Positions 22,961-30,784 of a stretch of 34,270 nucleotides of DNA are shown one piece after another. Position 1 is the stretch's first letter; every line of letters starts with the position of its first letter. A model generated the notes under the pieces. That model had not been told where the DNA came from, ran no database searches, and saw nothing but the letters and a program-made list of their open reading frames with translations. The position numbers and the translations under genes are program-made. This DNA is from Bacilli bacterium (lineage in GTDB: Bacteria; Bacillota_I; Bacilli_A; RF39; UBA660). Location: contig JAFUBW010000005.1 of NCBI GenBank assembly GCA_017459965.1, forward strand, positions 1 through 34,270, given 5' to 3'.

Positions 22961-23575
22961 ATGAATAGTGTCAATAGTTTTACTATGTATTTTGATTACT
23001 TTAATTTAATAGATACTTTACCTTTAAGGGATAAAGCAACATTATTAGTAGCAATTAATGATTATATGTTTAAAGATATTGAGCCTAAATTATTAGGTCA
23101 TAATCAAGCTATTTTTAATACTTTAAAGAATCAATTAAATTTATCAAAAAGTAATTCAAAAAGAAGAACAAAAAAAGAAACCGAAACAGAACCAAAAGAA
23201 AACCAAAAAGAAACCGAAACAGAACTACAAGAAAACAAAACAAGTATTTTAAGTTTTAAATTTTATATTTATAATTTTAAGTTTATAAATAATAATGATT
23301 TATTAATATCTAAAATAGAAGAATGGATAAATTATAAAAAACAAAGAAAAGATAAACCATATACAGAAATAGGATTAAATACTTTGTTAAAAATAATTGA
23401 TAAAGCTGTAGAAGAACATGGAACAGATAAAGTTATTGATTTGATTGAGGAATGTATTGCTAATAACTATCAAGGAATAATTTTTGAAAAATTAAAAAAA
23501 GGACAACCATATCCAAATTCATCATCTAATCAACAATGGGAAGAAACAAAAAGAGAGTTCATGAAGAATGACTAA
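22961..23575 (+). CDS. Replication initiator-like protein
   Basis: The 204-aa protein has an N-terminal domain (FDYFNLIDTLPLRDKATLLVAINDYM, DUF6291-like), a low-complexity linker with two KETETE units (about residues 70-90), and a C-terminal part of the type EWINYKKQRKDKPYTEIGL...IANNYQGIIFEKL. The last is common in phage replication initiators beside helicase loaders. The stop overlaps the loader gene by 8 bases. Direct repeats in the linker may be the origin. SD GAAAGGGG. Confidence 0.6.
   Translation: MNSVNSFTMYFDYFNLIDTLPLRDKATLLVAINDYMFKDIEPKLLGHNQAIFNTLKNQLNLSKSNSKRRTKKETETEPKENQKETETELQENKTSILSFKFYIYNFKFINNNDLLISKIEEWINYKKQRKDKPYTEIGLNTLLKIIDKAVEEHGTDKVIDLIEECIANNYQGIIFEKLKKGQPYPNSSSNQQWEETKREFMKND
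23172..23225. repeat. Direct repeats in the initiator gene, candidate origin
   Basis: Two perfect 21-bp copies (23172-23192 and 23205-23225) lie 33 bp apart in a purine-rich strand, followed by AT-rich DNA from 23236. Many phages carry iterons and the melting region inside their initiator gene. The same repeats also encode a protein repeat, so the signal may reflect only the linker. Confidence 0.45.
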
Positions 23576-24107
23576 ACAAGAAGTAATAACATTTCTTGAA
23601 AGAATAAAAGCAAATTATCAATCATTTTTACAAACTCCATATGTGTTAGAAGAATGGTATGACAGATTAAAGGATTACGATAAAGAAGATGTATATAAAA
23701 AATTTGAAGATCATTTAAATGGTGAATTAAGTTCACAAATACCTAAGGCACATTTTATAACAAGATATTTAACAAAATCATCTGACAAAGGAAAAGAAAA
23801 CAATTACAGAGTAATATGTGGCAATTGTAAAAAAGTATTACTATTATCTGAATATCAGAAGCATATGGAACGTCATAACTCAATAGAGTACATGAAAATT
23901 CACAGTGATATGTTTAGTGTCTTTAACGAAGAAAAATTATTAAAAATGTCAGAAGAAGATTTTAAAAAAATATATGATCCATGGATTGAAAAATTATATA
24001 ACCACTTGGAAAAAAAAGCAGATAAATCACAATCTGAATTAGAAGAAATGAAAAGAATAGAAAATTATGTCATGAGCAAAGCAGGAATGGAAATATCAAT
24101 CAATTAG
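23568..24107 (+). CDS. Helicase loader, G39P-like, with C2H2 finger
   Basis: The 179-aa product opens with EVITFLERIKANYQSF and continues with EEWYDRLKDYDKEDVYKKFEDHL and IPKAHFITRYL, the pattern of the SPP1 G39P helicase loader/inhibitor family. Residues about 84-103 contain CGNCKK and HMERH, a zinc-finger-like element. No phage helicase gene is present, so the host replicative helicase is the likely partner. Confidence 0.8.
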   Translation: MTKQEVITFLERIKANYQSFLQTPYVLEEWYDRLKDYDKEDVYKKFEDHLNGELSSQIPKAHFITRYLTKSSDKGKENNYRVICGNCKKVLLLSEYQKHMERHNSIEYMKIHSDMFSVFNEEKLLKMSEEDFKKIYDPWIEKLYNHLEKKADKSQSELEEMKRIENYVMSKAGMEISIN

Positions 24108-24121
24108 AAAGGGGAATTATT

Positions 24122-24442
24122 ATGATTGAAGAATTAGTATATGCATATCTTTGTTCACATAATCGTGGCAAAGATAACTTAATAAAAAATCAAGATCTAA
24201 GAAGTATGTTTGAAATTAAAAGTGATAAGTCTATGAGACAAGTTATTCAAAACATACGAGAAAATATGAAGTTTACTGAAATAGTAGGAAGTATTTCAGG
24301 AGTAAGTGGAGGATTTTATATTTGTGAAACTGAAGAAGAAATGCAAGAAACAATAAATAACATAAAGCATAGAGCTAATCAAATGCTAAGAATGACACAT
24401 GTATTAGAATACAAGATTAACAAGTTCAAGGAGGTGGAATAA
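24122..24442 (+). CDS. Small winged-helix-like protein of the replication cluster
   Basis: The 106-aa protein (MIEELVYAYLCSHNRGKDNL, then KSMRQVIQNIRENM and GGFYICETEEEMQ) looks like a compact winged-helix module, with G-F-Y-I as the wing. It sits directly after the helicase loader and overlaps the next gene by one base. This type of protein is frequent in phage replication modules; its role is not known. Confidence 0.55.
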   Translation: MIEELVYAYLCSHNRGKDNLIKNQDLRSMFEIKSDKSMRQVIQNIRENMKFTEIVGSISGVSGGFYICETEEEMQETINNIKHRANQMLRMTHVLEYKINKFKEVE

Positions 24443-24678
24443 TGGCTAAAAAAATTGATTTACCACATATATTTTTTACTAATGCATCAAAAGGTTACGT
24501 ATTTAAGTGTAAAGCACCTCTACCATTTAGTGCTAAAGAGAAATTAGTTAAAGACTTAACAACTCAATTACACAACGGAATTTTAATATACGAAGATGGA
24601 TTATTAGAATTAGTTGATAGTTATGATTTAAATACAACAGAGATTGAATGTGAATCAAATCCTATCCAATTTTTATAG
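24442..24678 (+). CDS. Hypothetical protein (78 aa)
   Basis: The start ATG overlaps the preceding stop and follows CAAGGAGGTGG, so translation should be strong. The 78-aa product (KIDLPHIFFTNASKGYVFKC) appears to be a small mixed alpha/beta protein without recognised motifs. Its place after the replication genes suggests an accessory replication function, which cannot be shown. Confidence 0.55.
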   Translation: MAKKIDLPHIFFTNASKGYVFKCKAPLPFSAKEKLVKDLTTQLHNGILIYEDGLLELVDSYDLNTTEIECESNPIQFL

Positions 24679-24729
24679 GTTACAAAACATAAAAAAATTT
24701 TAAATGAAAAAATTGAAGGAGGTAAAATA

Positions 24730-24957
24730 ATGAAATATACATTCGGAGATATAGTTGTGGTAAATGGAGAAGATATTGGAGTTATAGTTAAATGCTGGAT
24801 TTCAAGTAATCACACCTATAATTATGATGTTTATGTAAGAAATTATAATGACATAAAAAACTATAAAGAGGAAGAAATTCAAAGATATATGGTAAGACAC
24901 AAAAACTTGTCAGAAGAAGAAAAAATATATCAATATAATGCAATACACGGCTTATAA
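24730..24957 (+). CDS. Small SH3-like protein (75 aa)
   Basis: The N-terminal pattern YTFGDIVVVNGEDIGVIVKCW looks like a small beta-barrel of the SH3 type found in many phage accessory proteins, followed by a helical tail (EEEKIYQYNAIHGL). SD is GGAGGT. Function unknown. Confidence 0.5.
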   Translation: MKYTFGDIVVVNGEDIGVIVKCWISSNHTYNYDVYVRNYNDIKNYKEEEIQRYMVRHKNLSEEEKIYQYNAIHGL

Positions 24958-25109
24958 AAAAGTATCAAAAATCTTAAAAAGTATCTGAATAAAAAAATAA
25001 GCAATTAAGCCTTATAAATATTAATTAAAACAACAATTTAACAGGTGCAATATAATGTTGGGGTTATCTTGCAACGAATATAGAGAATAAAAAGGGTAAG
25101 GAGGCTAAT
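24958..25109 (+). promoter_or_regulatory. Intergenic region before the second recombinase
   Basis: The gap holds two direct AAAAGTATC units (24960-24990), AT-rich DNA, TATAAT at 25051-25056 with no good -35, and a short GTTG/CAAC hairpin. The gene SD is AAGGAGG at 25097-25103. A second early promoter needing an activator, or a recombinase site, are both possible. Confidence 0.3.
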
Positions 25110-25952
25110 ATGATTAAAGAAGAAATAAAAGAAAAAACCAATGATTTTATAAACGATGAAAGATTAGATGAAAAGTCTAAAAGAACTATTGTCGATTATA
25201 GAAACGATGTAAAAAAACTAATAGACTTCTTACCAGAAGAATTTTCTTTAAATAAACAATTGATGTTAGATTTTAAAGATTATTTAGATAACAAAGGCTA
25301 TTCAGTAAGTTCAAAAAATAAGTATGTTGTTGTTATTAATAAATTCATGAGATATCTAGGACATGATGAGTGTATTTTAAAAAAATATAAGAAACAAGAA
25401 AAATCTTCAATTGATGATCCTATCTGGGAACAAGAACATAAAAGAATGCTTAGATGGGCAAAGTCAATGGGAATGATGGATATGTATCTGATAATGAAAA
25501 TATTTGCTCATTGTGGAGCTAGAGTAGATGAATTAAAGTTCTATACAGTAGAAAGCTTAGAAAGTAATTACATTAAAAGAGTGTACAACAAAGGAAAAGA
25601 AAGAACATTAATTCTAACAAATGAATTGAAAAGAGAATTAAAAGCCTATTGTAAAGAAAACAAAATCAAGTCCGGTTATATATTCAAAAGTCCGGTTAAG
25701 GATGGACAAATGCTTAACAATTCAACAATATGGCGAAGATTAAAGAAAATAGCTAAAAAGGCAAAAATAAATCCAAGCAAAATACATCCTCATGCATGGC
25801 GACATTTATTCGCAAAGAAATGTAAAGAAAATGGAATTGATTTAGACGAATTAAGAGATATTTTAGGACACAACGATATTAATACAACAGCAATATATAC
25901 AATGACATCTAATAGAGAGAAAAGAGAAAAATTAGAAAGGATAAGATATTAA
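25110..25952 (+). CDS. Second tyrosine recombinase (XerC/D-like)
   Basis: The 280-aa protein has a SAM-like N-terminal domain (VDYRNDVKKLIDFLPEE, VSSKNKYVVVINKFMRYLG) and a catalytic domain with Arg in CGARVDEL (about 147), HAWRH (about 228-232), LGH and Tyr in AIYTMTS (about 263). It has all catalytic residues, lacks the arm-binding domain of the phage integrase and lies in the early operon. It may resolve replication multimers, invert or exchange DNA, or act as a regulator. Confidence 0.85.
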   Translation: MIKEEIKEKTNDFINDERLDEKSKRTIVDYRNDVKKLIDFLPEEFSLNKQLMLDFKDYLDNKGYSVSSKNKYVVVINKFMRYLGHDECILKKYKKQEKSSIDDPIWEQEHKRMLRWAKSMGMMDMYLIMKIFAHCGARVDELKFYTVESLESNYIKRVYNKGKERTLILTNELKRELKAYCKENKIKSGYIFKSPVKDGQMLNNSTIWRRLKKIAKKAKINPSKIHPHAWRHLFAKKCKENGIDLDELRDILGHNDINTTAIYTMTSNREKREKLERIRY

Positions 25953-25954
25953 AA

Positions 25955-26308
25955 ATGAAAATAACAGTTTATGAACTATTAGGGCTAATAAAGGATGGTA
26001 AAGCACCAAATAAAATAAAAGTTACAGGAACAATTTATGAATATGATGAAGAATTTGGATTTTATTTTACTAAAACTAAAAATGGAAAAGTAGCATTAGG
26101 TGGAAAATTAAATGAAATTAATTTAATATACAATTTTAATTCTGAAAATAATGTAGAAATCCTAGAAGAAGAAAATAAAATACCTGAAAAATTAGGTGCA
26201 TGTGCTTATGAAGAAGGAGAAATTGCATATAGTTGGTCAAAAAGTGAAGCATTATTAAAAACTAAAATAAACGAAATAATAGATTATCTTAAAAACAAAG
26301 GAGAGTGA
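25955..26308 (+). CDS. Hypothetical protein (117 aa)
   Basis: The product (MKITVYELLGLIKDGKAPNKI, TGTIYEYDEEFGFYFTKT) is of a type often seen in early regions of Firmicutes phages: a short helix followed by beta strands, with an acidic middle and a C-terminal helix. No catalytic motif. It starts 2 bases after the recombinase stop and is probably coupled to it. Confidence 0.55.
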   Translation: MKITVYELLGLIKDGKAPNKIKVTGTIYEYDEEFGFYFTKTKNGKVALGGKLNEINLIYNFNSENNVEILEEENKIPEKLGACAYEEGEIAYSWSKSEALLKTKINEIIDYLKNKGE

Positions 26309-26313
26309 AAAAA

Positions 26314-26547
26314 ATGGAAGGTATCGTAATATTTATATTATTAATAGCATCATCTGCATTTTCAATAATGTTAATTATGCAAGAAGAAATAAATGAACAA
26401 AAACATCAAATAGATAAATTACATTATGAAAACGAAAATTACTTAAAAATATTATCAAATGCAGATATTTTACCAGAAGAAAAAGTAAAACAAAAAATCA
26501 AACAAATGAATGATAAATATGGAGAAGTTAAATTAAGAATAAAATAG
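26314..26547 (+). CDS. Membrane-anchored coiled-coil protein (77 aa)
   Basis: An N-terminal membrane span (IVIFILLIASSAFSIMLIM) is followed by a coiled coil (EEINEQKHQIDKLHYENENY). ATG 26314 is preferred over GTG 26305 because AGGAG lies at about 10 bases. The layout resembles small spanin- or anchor-like proteins, but its early position argues against lysis. Confidence 0.5.
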   Translation: MEGIVIFILLIASSAFSIMLIMQEEINEQKHQIDKLHYENENYLKILSNADILPEEKVKQKIKQMNDKYGEVKLRIK

Positions 26548-26558
26548 GAGGAAAAAGA

Positions 26559-26759
26559 ATGAAAAGGGATAATTATTTCAGAAAATTAGACGATGCATTG
26601 TTTAGGCAAAATGTTAAATGTAAATGTGGACACAGTGTATTCTTACCATCATATGAGCCAATTAAAATATGTTCACATTGTAATAACTATGTATTTAAAA
26701 ACGAGAAAACAAAGTTTAAATTTATGTTATCAAAAAGAGTAGCAGTAGGGAGAGGTTAA
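26559..26759 (+). CDS. Zinc-ribbon protein (66 aa)
   Basis: Residues about 20-42 hold CKCGH and CSHC, a C-x-C...C-x2-C zinc ribbon in a small basic protein. Such proteins bind nucleic acid or partner proteins. SD is GGAGG. No family name can be given. Confidence 0.6.
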   Translation: MKRDNYFRKLDDALFRQNVKCKCGHSVFLPSYEPIKICSHCNNYVFKNEKTKFKFMLSKRVAVGRG

Positions 26760-26760
26760 A

Positions 26761-27000
26761 ATGGAAAATTATTATAGATTGTTATATGCAATATTCAATA
26801 GTGATTCAGAATCAGATAGCAAATATGAACATCCAATCATAGCATACGATATTGAAACAGATCTACCTATAGCAGTATTTAAAAATGCAAAAACATGTGC
26901 AGAGTTTTTCAATACTTCAAGAGATTCAATTAATTGTGCATTATCTAGAAATAATAAAAGAAACGCAAAATATAGGCTTGAAAGAATCGAAAAGGATTAA
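26761..27000 (+). CDS. NUMOD1-like DNA-binding protein (79 aa)
   Basis: The segment AYDIETDLPIAVFKNAKTCAEFF followed by TSRDSINCALSRNNKRNAKYRLERI matches NUMOD1-type DNA-binding modules usually found at the C terminus of homing endonucleases. Here it stands alone with an acidic N-terminal segment. It may be a relic of a homing gene or a stand-alone regulator. Confidence 0.5.
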   Translation: MENYYRLLYAIFNSDSESDSKYEHPIIAYDIETDLPIAVFKNAKTCAEFFNTSRDSINCALSRNNKRNAKYRLERIEKD

Positions 27001-27012
27001 AGAGGTATGTTT

Positions 27013-27210
27013 ATGTATGTAATAAAAAACACAAAAAATAAGATGTTTTACAAATCAAAGATAGAGAAGGATTGGATACATTGTGTATTCGATATTAAAG
27101 AAGCTAAAAAAATACCAAGCAAAATTACAGCCAGAACAATTCTTAATTCATTCAGATATCCAGAAAATTATGAGATATTAAAATTAAGTAAGAAAGGACA
27201 AGTTGTATGA
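27013..27210 (+). CDS. Hypothetical protein (65 aa)
   Basis: ATG 27013 is chosen over ATG 27007 since AGAGG at 27001-27005 leaves seven bases to it. The basic product (MYVIKNTKNKMFYKSK, then DIKEAKKIP) is short and without recognised motif. Its TGA overlaps the next ATG. Confidence 0.5.
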   Translation: MYVIKNTKNKMFYKSKIEKDWIHCVFDIKEAKKIPSKITARTILNSFRYPENYEILKLSKKGQVV

Positions 27211-27341
27211 ATAAAGAAGAAATACACGAATTAATGACTGAAATGGAACTTAAAAGAGAAATATCAAAATTAAAATTAGAAATAAAGAGAAAGAATAAGA
27301 TTATTCAGAGATTAAAAGAAAAGTTAAAGAAAGGAAGATAA
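27207..27341 (+). CDS. Small basic coiled-coil protein (44 aa)
   Basis: The 44-aa frame overlaps the previous stop (ATGA) and ends one base before the next ATG at 27343, so it fills the gap exactly. The product is one long charged helix (MELKREISKLKLEIKRK). Coupled position supports coding; function unknown. Confidence 0.55.
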   Translation: MNKEEIHELMTEMELKREISKLKLEIKRKNKIIQRLKEKLKKGR

Positions 27342-27342
27342 T

Positions 27343-27786
27343 ATGAAAGTAGGAGATTATGTAAGAACCGTAGATGGAATAATAGCAAAGATAATAGATT
27401 TACAAGAAAATCCTTATAAAGAAAAAACAATATATGTATTAGATAAAGAAATATATATAAAGGATTTAGAAATGAGTGATGAATATTTAATGTTAAATCC
27501 ATTCACAGAAGAAACAACAAATAAAATAGATACACATTTTTGGGATGAAAAAATAATAACCAAACAAAGCCCAAACATAATAGATTTAATAGAAGTTGGA
27601 GATTATGTAAATGGCAAGAAAGTAATAGATACATTTACCGATTATATATTTGATTATTCAGAAGAGTTTAAAGTAATCAGATTTAGTGAAACTGATATAT
27701 TACACGATGTAAAACATATTAAATCAATAGTAACTCACGAACAATTTGAAAGAATGCAATATAATTTAGAAAGTGAAGTGAATTAG
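27343..27786 (+). CDS. Hypothetical beta-barrel-like protein (147 aa)
   Basis: The protein has two similar openings, MKVGDYVRTVDGIIAKIIDL at the N terminus and IEVGDYVNGKKVIDTF near residue 85, suggesting two small SH3-like barrels from an internal duplication. A family name is not recognised. It overlaps nothing and starts after AAAGGAAG. Confidence 0.55.
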   Translation: MKVGDYVRTVDGIIAKIIDLQENPYKEKTIYVLDKEIYIKDLEMSDEYLMLNPFTEETTNKIDTHFWDEKIITKQSPNIIDLIEVGDYVNGKKVIDTFTDYIFDYSEEFKVIRFSETDILHDVKHIKSIVTHEQFERMQYNLESEVN

Positions 27787-27789
27787 ATT

Positions 27790-28101
27790 ATGAAATTAAG
27801 AACTAAAAGAAAAAATGCTAAAAACAAGAGACTAGAATTAGAAAATTTAAAATATAAAGAAATAATTGAACAATTACGATTCAAAATTAAATCTGATGAA
27901 TATTTAAAAGAAGAAAATAAAAAAATGATTAATTGGGTGCAAAAAATACTAGAAGAGTTCGGAACACAAGAAGTTAGTGAAAGAAAAATACAAATACCAA
28001 TTATAAAACATAAAGATTTTATGTATGGTGATGACAATATGAGATATACAACTGAAACTATAATTATACCTGAAATAATCATTCATAAAGGTGAATATTA
28101 G
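27790..28101 (+). CDS. Hypothetical coiled-coil protein (103 aa)
   Basis: An N-terminal basic coiled coil (KRKNAKNKRLELENLKYKEI) is followed by a strand-rich tail (TTETIIIPEIIIHKGEY). No recognised family. Starts 3 bases behind the preceding stop, where SD is poor, so coupling is likely. Confidence 0.5.
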   Translation: MKLRTKRKNAKNKRLELENLKYKEIIEQLRFKIKSDEYLKEENKKMINWVQKILEEFGTQEVSERKIQIPIIKHKDFMYGDDNMRYTTETIIIPEIIIHKGEY

Positions 28102-28122
28102 AAAGTTAGGTGAAATTTAATT

Positions 28123-28356
28123 ATGAATAGCAAAGTGTTTATTAGATTAAAAGATAAAAAAAATAACTGTGAAAGTAAAGAAATAACAATAGAAGATTTA
28201 ATTTATAATCAAAACGAAATAGAATTTATATTTCCTAATTATACCGATGAAGATAATATTACTTTTGAGGCTCAACTACCTTATAATGACTTTCTATTTT
28301 TTCAAGATGATTATGAGGTAATTGTTAGAATAGCAGGAGAACCAAATGAACGTTAA
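28123..28356 (+). CDS. Hypothetical protein (77 aa)
   Basis: An acidic beta-rich protein (EITIEDLIYNQNEIEFIFPNY) with no known motif. Its end overlaps the following 59-aa frame by 11 bases. Confidence 0.45.
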   Translation: MNSKVFIRLKDKKNNCESKEITIEDLIYNQNEIEFIFPNYTDEDNITFEAQLPYNDFLFFQDDYEVIVRIAGEPNER

Positions 28357-28525
28357 TTTTGAAGCAATAGAAAAAGCATGGGGTAAACCAAAGAAAGATG
28401 TATTAGATGAGTTGGAAGAATGGGCAAAAGCAAATCAATATATAGGAAAAACAGTTGTATTTGAAAATGATTTAACATATACAGAATTGTTAGACAAAAT
28501 CCAAGAATTAAAAAAGGAGAATTAA
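28346..28525 (+). CDS. Hypothetical protein (59 aa)
   Basis: The frame begins inside the end of the preceding gene and stops one base before the next ATG, filling the interval. CAGGAGAACCAA gives AGGAGA before ATG 28346. The product (FEAIEKAWGKPKKDVLDELEEW) is helical and acidic, with no recognised family. Confidence 0.6.
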   Translation: MNVNFEAIEKAWGKPKKDVLDELEEWAKANQYIGKTVVFENDLTYTELLDKIQELKKEN

Positions 28526-28526
28526 A

Positions 28527-28733
28527 ATGGACATAAATGATTATGTAAAGCCAAAATTTAGAATAAAAATTGATAAATTAAGCAAAGGCGATTTACAATT
28601 TGGATTATTTTTTAGCCAAAGAATGTGTGAATTTTATAATCATACATATGACAAAGTAGTAGGAAAATCTTATGAAAGATACATTTATTTATGTTTATTT
28701 AAAATCAATATAATTATTGGTTGGATAATTTAA
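28527..28733 (+). CDS. Hypothetical protein (68 aa)
   Basis: A 68-aa protein with a basic N-terminal half and a hydrophobic C terminus (YLCLFKINIIIGWII) that could touch or cross the membrane. SD AAAAGGAG. Not recognised. Confidence 0.5.
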   Translation: MDINDYVKPKFRIKIDKLSKGDLQFGLFFSQRMCEFYNHTYDKVVGKSYERYIYLCLFKINIIIGWII

Positions 28734-28749
28734 AAAGGAGATGAAATAA

Positions 28750-28956
28750 ATGAAAGATTTAATTGAAGCATTAAAAATATTTGAAAAATATATAGGAGAC
28801 GAAAAATATCCAACATGGGCTGAGCATGATGAATTTGGAGTTTGCTGTAGAAAAGAAATTATGACAGAAGAAGATATAAAAAAATTAGATGAATTAGGCT
28901 TTTTCTATGATGAAAATTATGATTGTTTTGTGTCATTTAAATATGGTTCTTGTTAA
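28750..28956 (+). CDS. Hypothetical acidic protein (68 aa)
   Basis: A strongly acidic protein with three to four cysteines (GVCCRKE, the final SFKYGSC). It contains HDEFGVCC and EEDIKKLDELGFFYDENYDC, a pattern often seen in small phage proteins. Acidic small early proteins can mimic DNA, but nothing here proves it. SD AAAGGAG. Confidence 0.5.
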   Translation: MKDLIEALKIFEKYIGDEKYPTWAEHDEFGVCCRKEIMTEEDIKKLDELGFFYDENYDCFVSFKYGSC

Positions 28957-28971
28957 GGAGATGACAAGAAA

Positions 28972-29469
28972 ATGATAGAAGAAATAAAAGAAATATTAGA
29001 TTATCTTAAAAGAATTGATAAAAATAAGTTTGGGTTTGAGCAAGGTAAATTAATTGATTATGAAGAAGCACAATTATTATTAGATTACATAACAAACCTA
29101 CAACAAAATTATAATAAATTACAAGATGATTACCAAGAACAATATACCTACGAGTATAATTTAAGAAAACAATTACAACATGACCTAGAAAAAGCCAATG
29201 ACATAATTGAAAAAGACAGACAATTCTATAAATGCAGAATGGACGAATATGTAGAATTAAAGAAAGAAAGTGAAGATTTAAAAAATAGATTAGAAAATAA
29301 ACTAACACCAGAAGAATTAGTAAATATGTTAAATCAAGAATTAGTTAGACAAAATAAATGTTATAAATCAAGATATAAGAAAGCAATAGAATATATTGAT
29401 GAACATACATTGTTTGTAAATGGTGGAATAATAAAAAGTATATTAAAAGGAAGTGATAATAATGAATAA
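28972..29469 (+). CDS. Coiled-coil protein (165 aa)
   Basis: The largest of the small early cluster. A long central coiled coil (about residues 45-115) lies between helical ends. The pattern ELVNMLNQELVRQNKCYKSRYKKAIEYIDEH is common in phage proteins from this region. The stop overlaps the next start. Role unknown. Confidence 0.6.
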   Translation: MIEEIKEILDYLKRIDKNKFGFEQGKLIDYEEAQLLLDYITNLQQNYNKLQDDYQEQYTYEYNLRKQLQHDLEKANDIIEKDRQFYKCRMDEYVELKKESEDLKNRLENKLTPEELVNMLNQELVRQNKCYKSRYKKAIEYIDEHTLFVNGGIIKSILKGSDNNE

Positions 29470-29740
29470 AATGAAATGGAGAGAACTAGCAAACGATCCA
29501 TTGTTTAATTTAGAAAGTTATTTAGATTTGCAAGATAAAAAAATAGAACTATTAGATAATGAAAATCATAATTTATATGCATTTATATATGAATTTATAC
29601 GAAGATTAGAACACATAAGAGATAATGGAAGTAAAAAATATATAAAAGAAAACTTAGATTTAGTGATTAAATATATGAATAAAGAATTTAAAGAATATTA
29701 TAAACTAAAAAAATTAAAGGAGAGCAGTAATAATGAATAA
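29462..29740 (+). CDS. Coiled-coil protein (92 aa)
   Basis: ATG 29462 is preferred over GTG 29453, with AAGGA about eleven bases upstream. The product (NLESYLDLQDKKIELLDNE) is helical and similar in build to its neighbours; the run of coiled-coil genes may derive from duplication. It overlaps both neighbours. Confidence 0.5.
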   Translation: MNKMKWRELANDPLFNLESYLDLQDKKIELLDNENHNLYAFIYEFIRRLEHIRDNGSKKYIKENLDLVIKYMNKEFKEYYKLKKLKESSNNE

Positions 29741-29930
29741 TTACAAATCATTTAAAGAATTAAAAGAAGAACTTGGAAACGAGTTCGAAGAATATATGTA
29801 TAAAGTAAATTTAGAATTATTAAAAATTAAAGATAAAACAACAGACTACTATTTAAAAACACTTGCAAAAAATAAATCAATGCCAGATGAGGCTGTTGAG
29901 ATGTTTAATTTATTGGAGGGGAATAAATGA
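29733..29930 (+). CDS. Hypothetical helical protein (65 aa)
   Basis: A 65-aa helical protein (FKELKEELGNEFEEYMYKV) with AGGAGAG upstream. It overlaps the previous gene by 8 bases and the next by 4 (ATGA). No recognised family. Confidence 0.5.
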   Translation: MNNYKSFKELKEELGNEFEEYMYKVNLELLKIKDKTTDYYLKTLAKNKSMPDEAVEMFNLLEGNK

Positions 29931-30175
29931 TAAAGAATTTTGAAAATATAATAATAACAATATGTACTATATGTGCAGTAGTACTAACAACTATGTTCGT
30001 TATTGTTGGAATAGACATAATAAATCAAAATAAAAAGAATCCATATGATGTTAATGGAGATGGACAAGTTAATGCACTTGATCTATTAAAAGTACAAAAA
30101 TATATAATCAATCAGAATTTAGCAACTACTGAAGGAACTGGAGTTATAAGTGTAGTAGGAGTCAAAGGAGAATAA
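29927..30175 (+). CDS. Membrane-anchored dockerin-like EF-hand protein (82 aa)
   Basis: An N-terminal membrane span (IIITICTICAVVLTTMFVIV) is followed by YDVNGDGQVNALDLLKVQKYIIN, a complete dockerin/EF-hand calcium loop (D-x-N-x-D-x-x-x-x-x-x-D) with its exit helix, and a Gly-rich tail. The topology puts the loop outside the cell if the short N terminus stays inside. A second EF-hand of this type lies in the fibre protein 14360-15721. Function unknown; surface or cell-wall contact is possible. Confidence 0.7.
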   Translation: MIKNFENIIITICTICAVVLTTMFVIVGIDIINQNKKNPYDVNGDGQVNALDLLKVQKYIINQNLATTEGTGVISVVGVKGE

Positions 30176-30177
30176 GT

Positions 30178-30321
30178 ATGAGTAAAGATAGAGTTAAAGA
30201 AATAAACACATTGATATTCTTAAAAGCACAGCTAATAAAGAATACTAAAAAAGAAATAAAAAAACTACAACAAGAAAGACAAACTATTGAGGGAGAAAAA
30301 AGATTAACAAAGAAAAAATAA
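30178..30321 (+). CDS. Small basic coiled-coil protein (47 aa)
   Basis: AAAGGAG stands 7 bases before ATG 30178, right behind the EF-hand gene. The product is one charged helix (LKAQLIKNTKKEIKKLQQE) with a lysine-rich end. It fills the interval up to the next gene, which supports coding. Confidence 0.55.
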   Translation: MSKDRVKEINTLIFLKAQLIKNTKKEIKKLQQERQTIEGEKRLTKKK

Positions 30322-30338
30322 AGAAAGAAGGAATTAAG

Positions 30339-30755
30339 ATGATAGCATGTTTAATAATAGCAATTATATTAATAATTGCGTGGATAGTATTAACAATTCT
30401 TGGATTTATAGAAGATATTGAAATGGGATTCTTATCACTCTTTGGATTAGGTTTAAGTGTAATTCTAATAGATTATTTAATATTATGCCCATTTATTGCA
30501 CTTGACAGAGCTAGTGGTACAACAATTGGAACTATAACAGCAGTAGATAAGACGTTTTGGGGGACAACTAAATTGTATATAAAAACAACAGAAAATAACG
30601 AGGATGAATACTGTATTGAAGATGAAACGATAGCTAAAAAAGCAAAGGAACTGGTTGGTCAAAAAGTACAATTATATTATAGCGAAAGAATTGGATTATA
30701 TCATTTGAATCAATGCAAAAGTTCACCAATTGAAGAAATAATGATAAGAGATTAA
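30339..30755 (+). CDS. Two-span membrane protein (138 aa)
   Basis: Two hydrophobic helices (about 2-24 and 32-55) are followed by a soluble beta domain (GTTIGTITAVDKTFWGTTKLYIKT, VGQKVQLYYSERIGLY), an OB-like arrangement seen in small membrane proteins of phages. No enzyme motif is visible. It precedes the late regulator. Confidence 0.55.
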   Translation: MIACLIIAIILIIAWIVLTILGFIEDIEMGFLSLFGLGLSVILIDYLILCPFIALDRASGTTIGTITAVDKTFWGTTKLYIKTTENNEDEYCIEDETIAKKAKELVGQKVQLYYSERIGLYHLNQCKSSPIEEIMIRD

Positions 30756-30784
30756 TTTAAATTTGAGAATAAGTGGAGGTTGTA

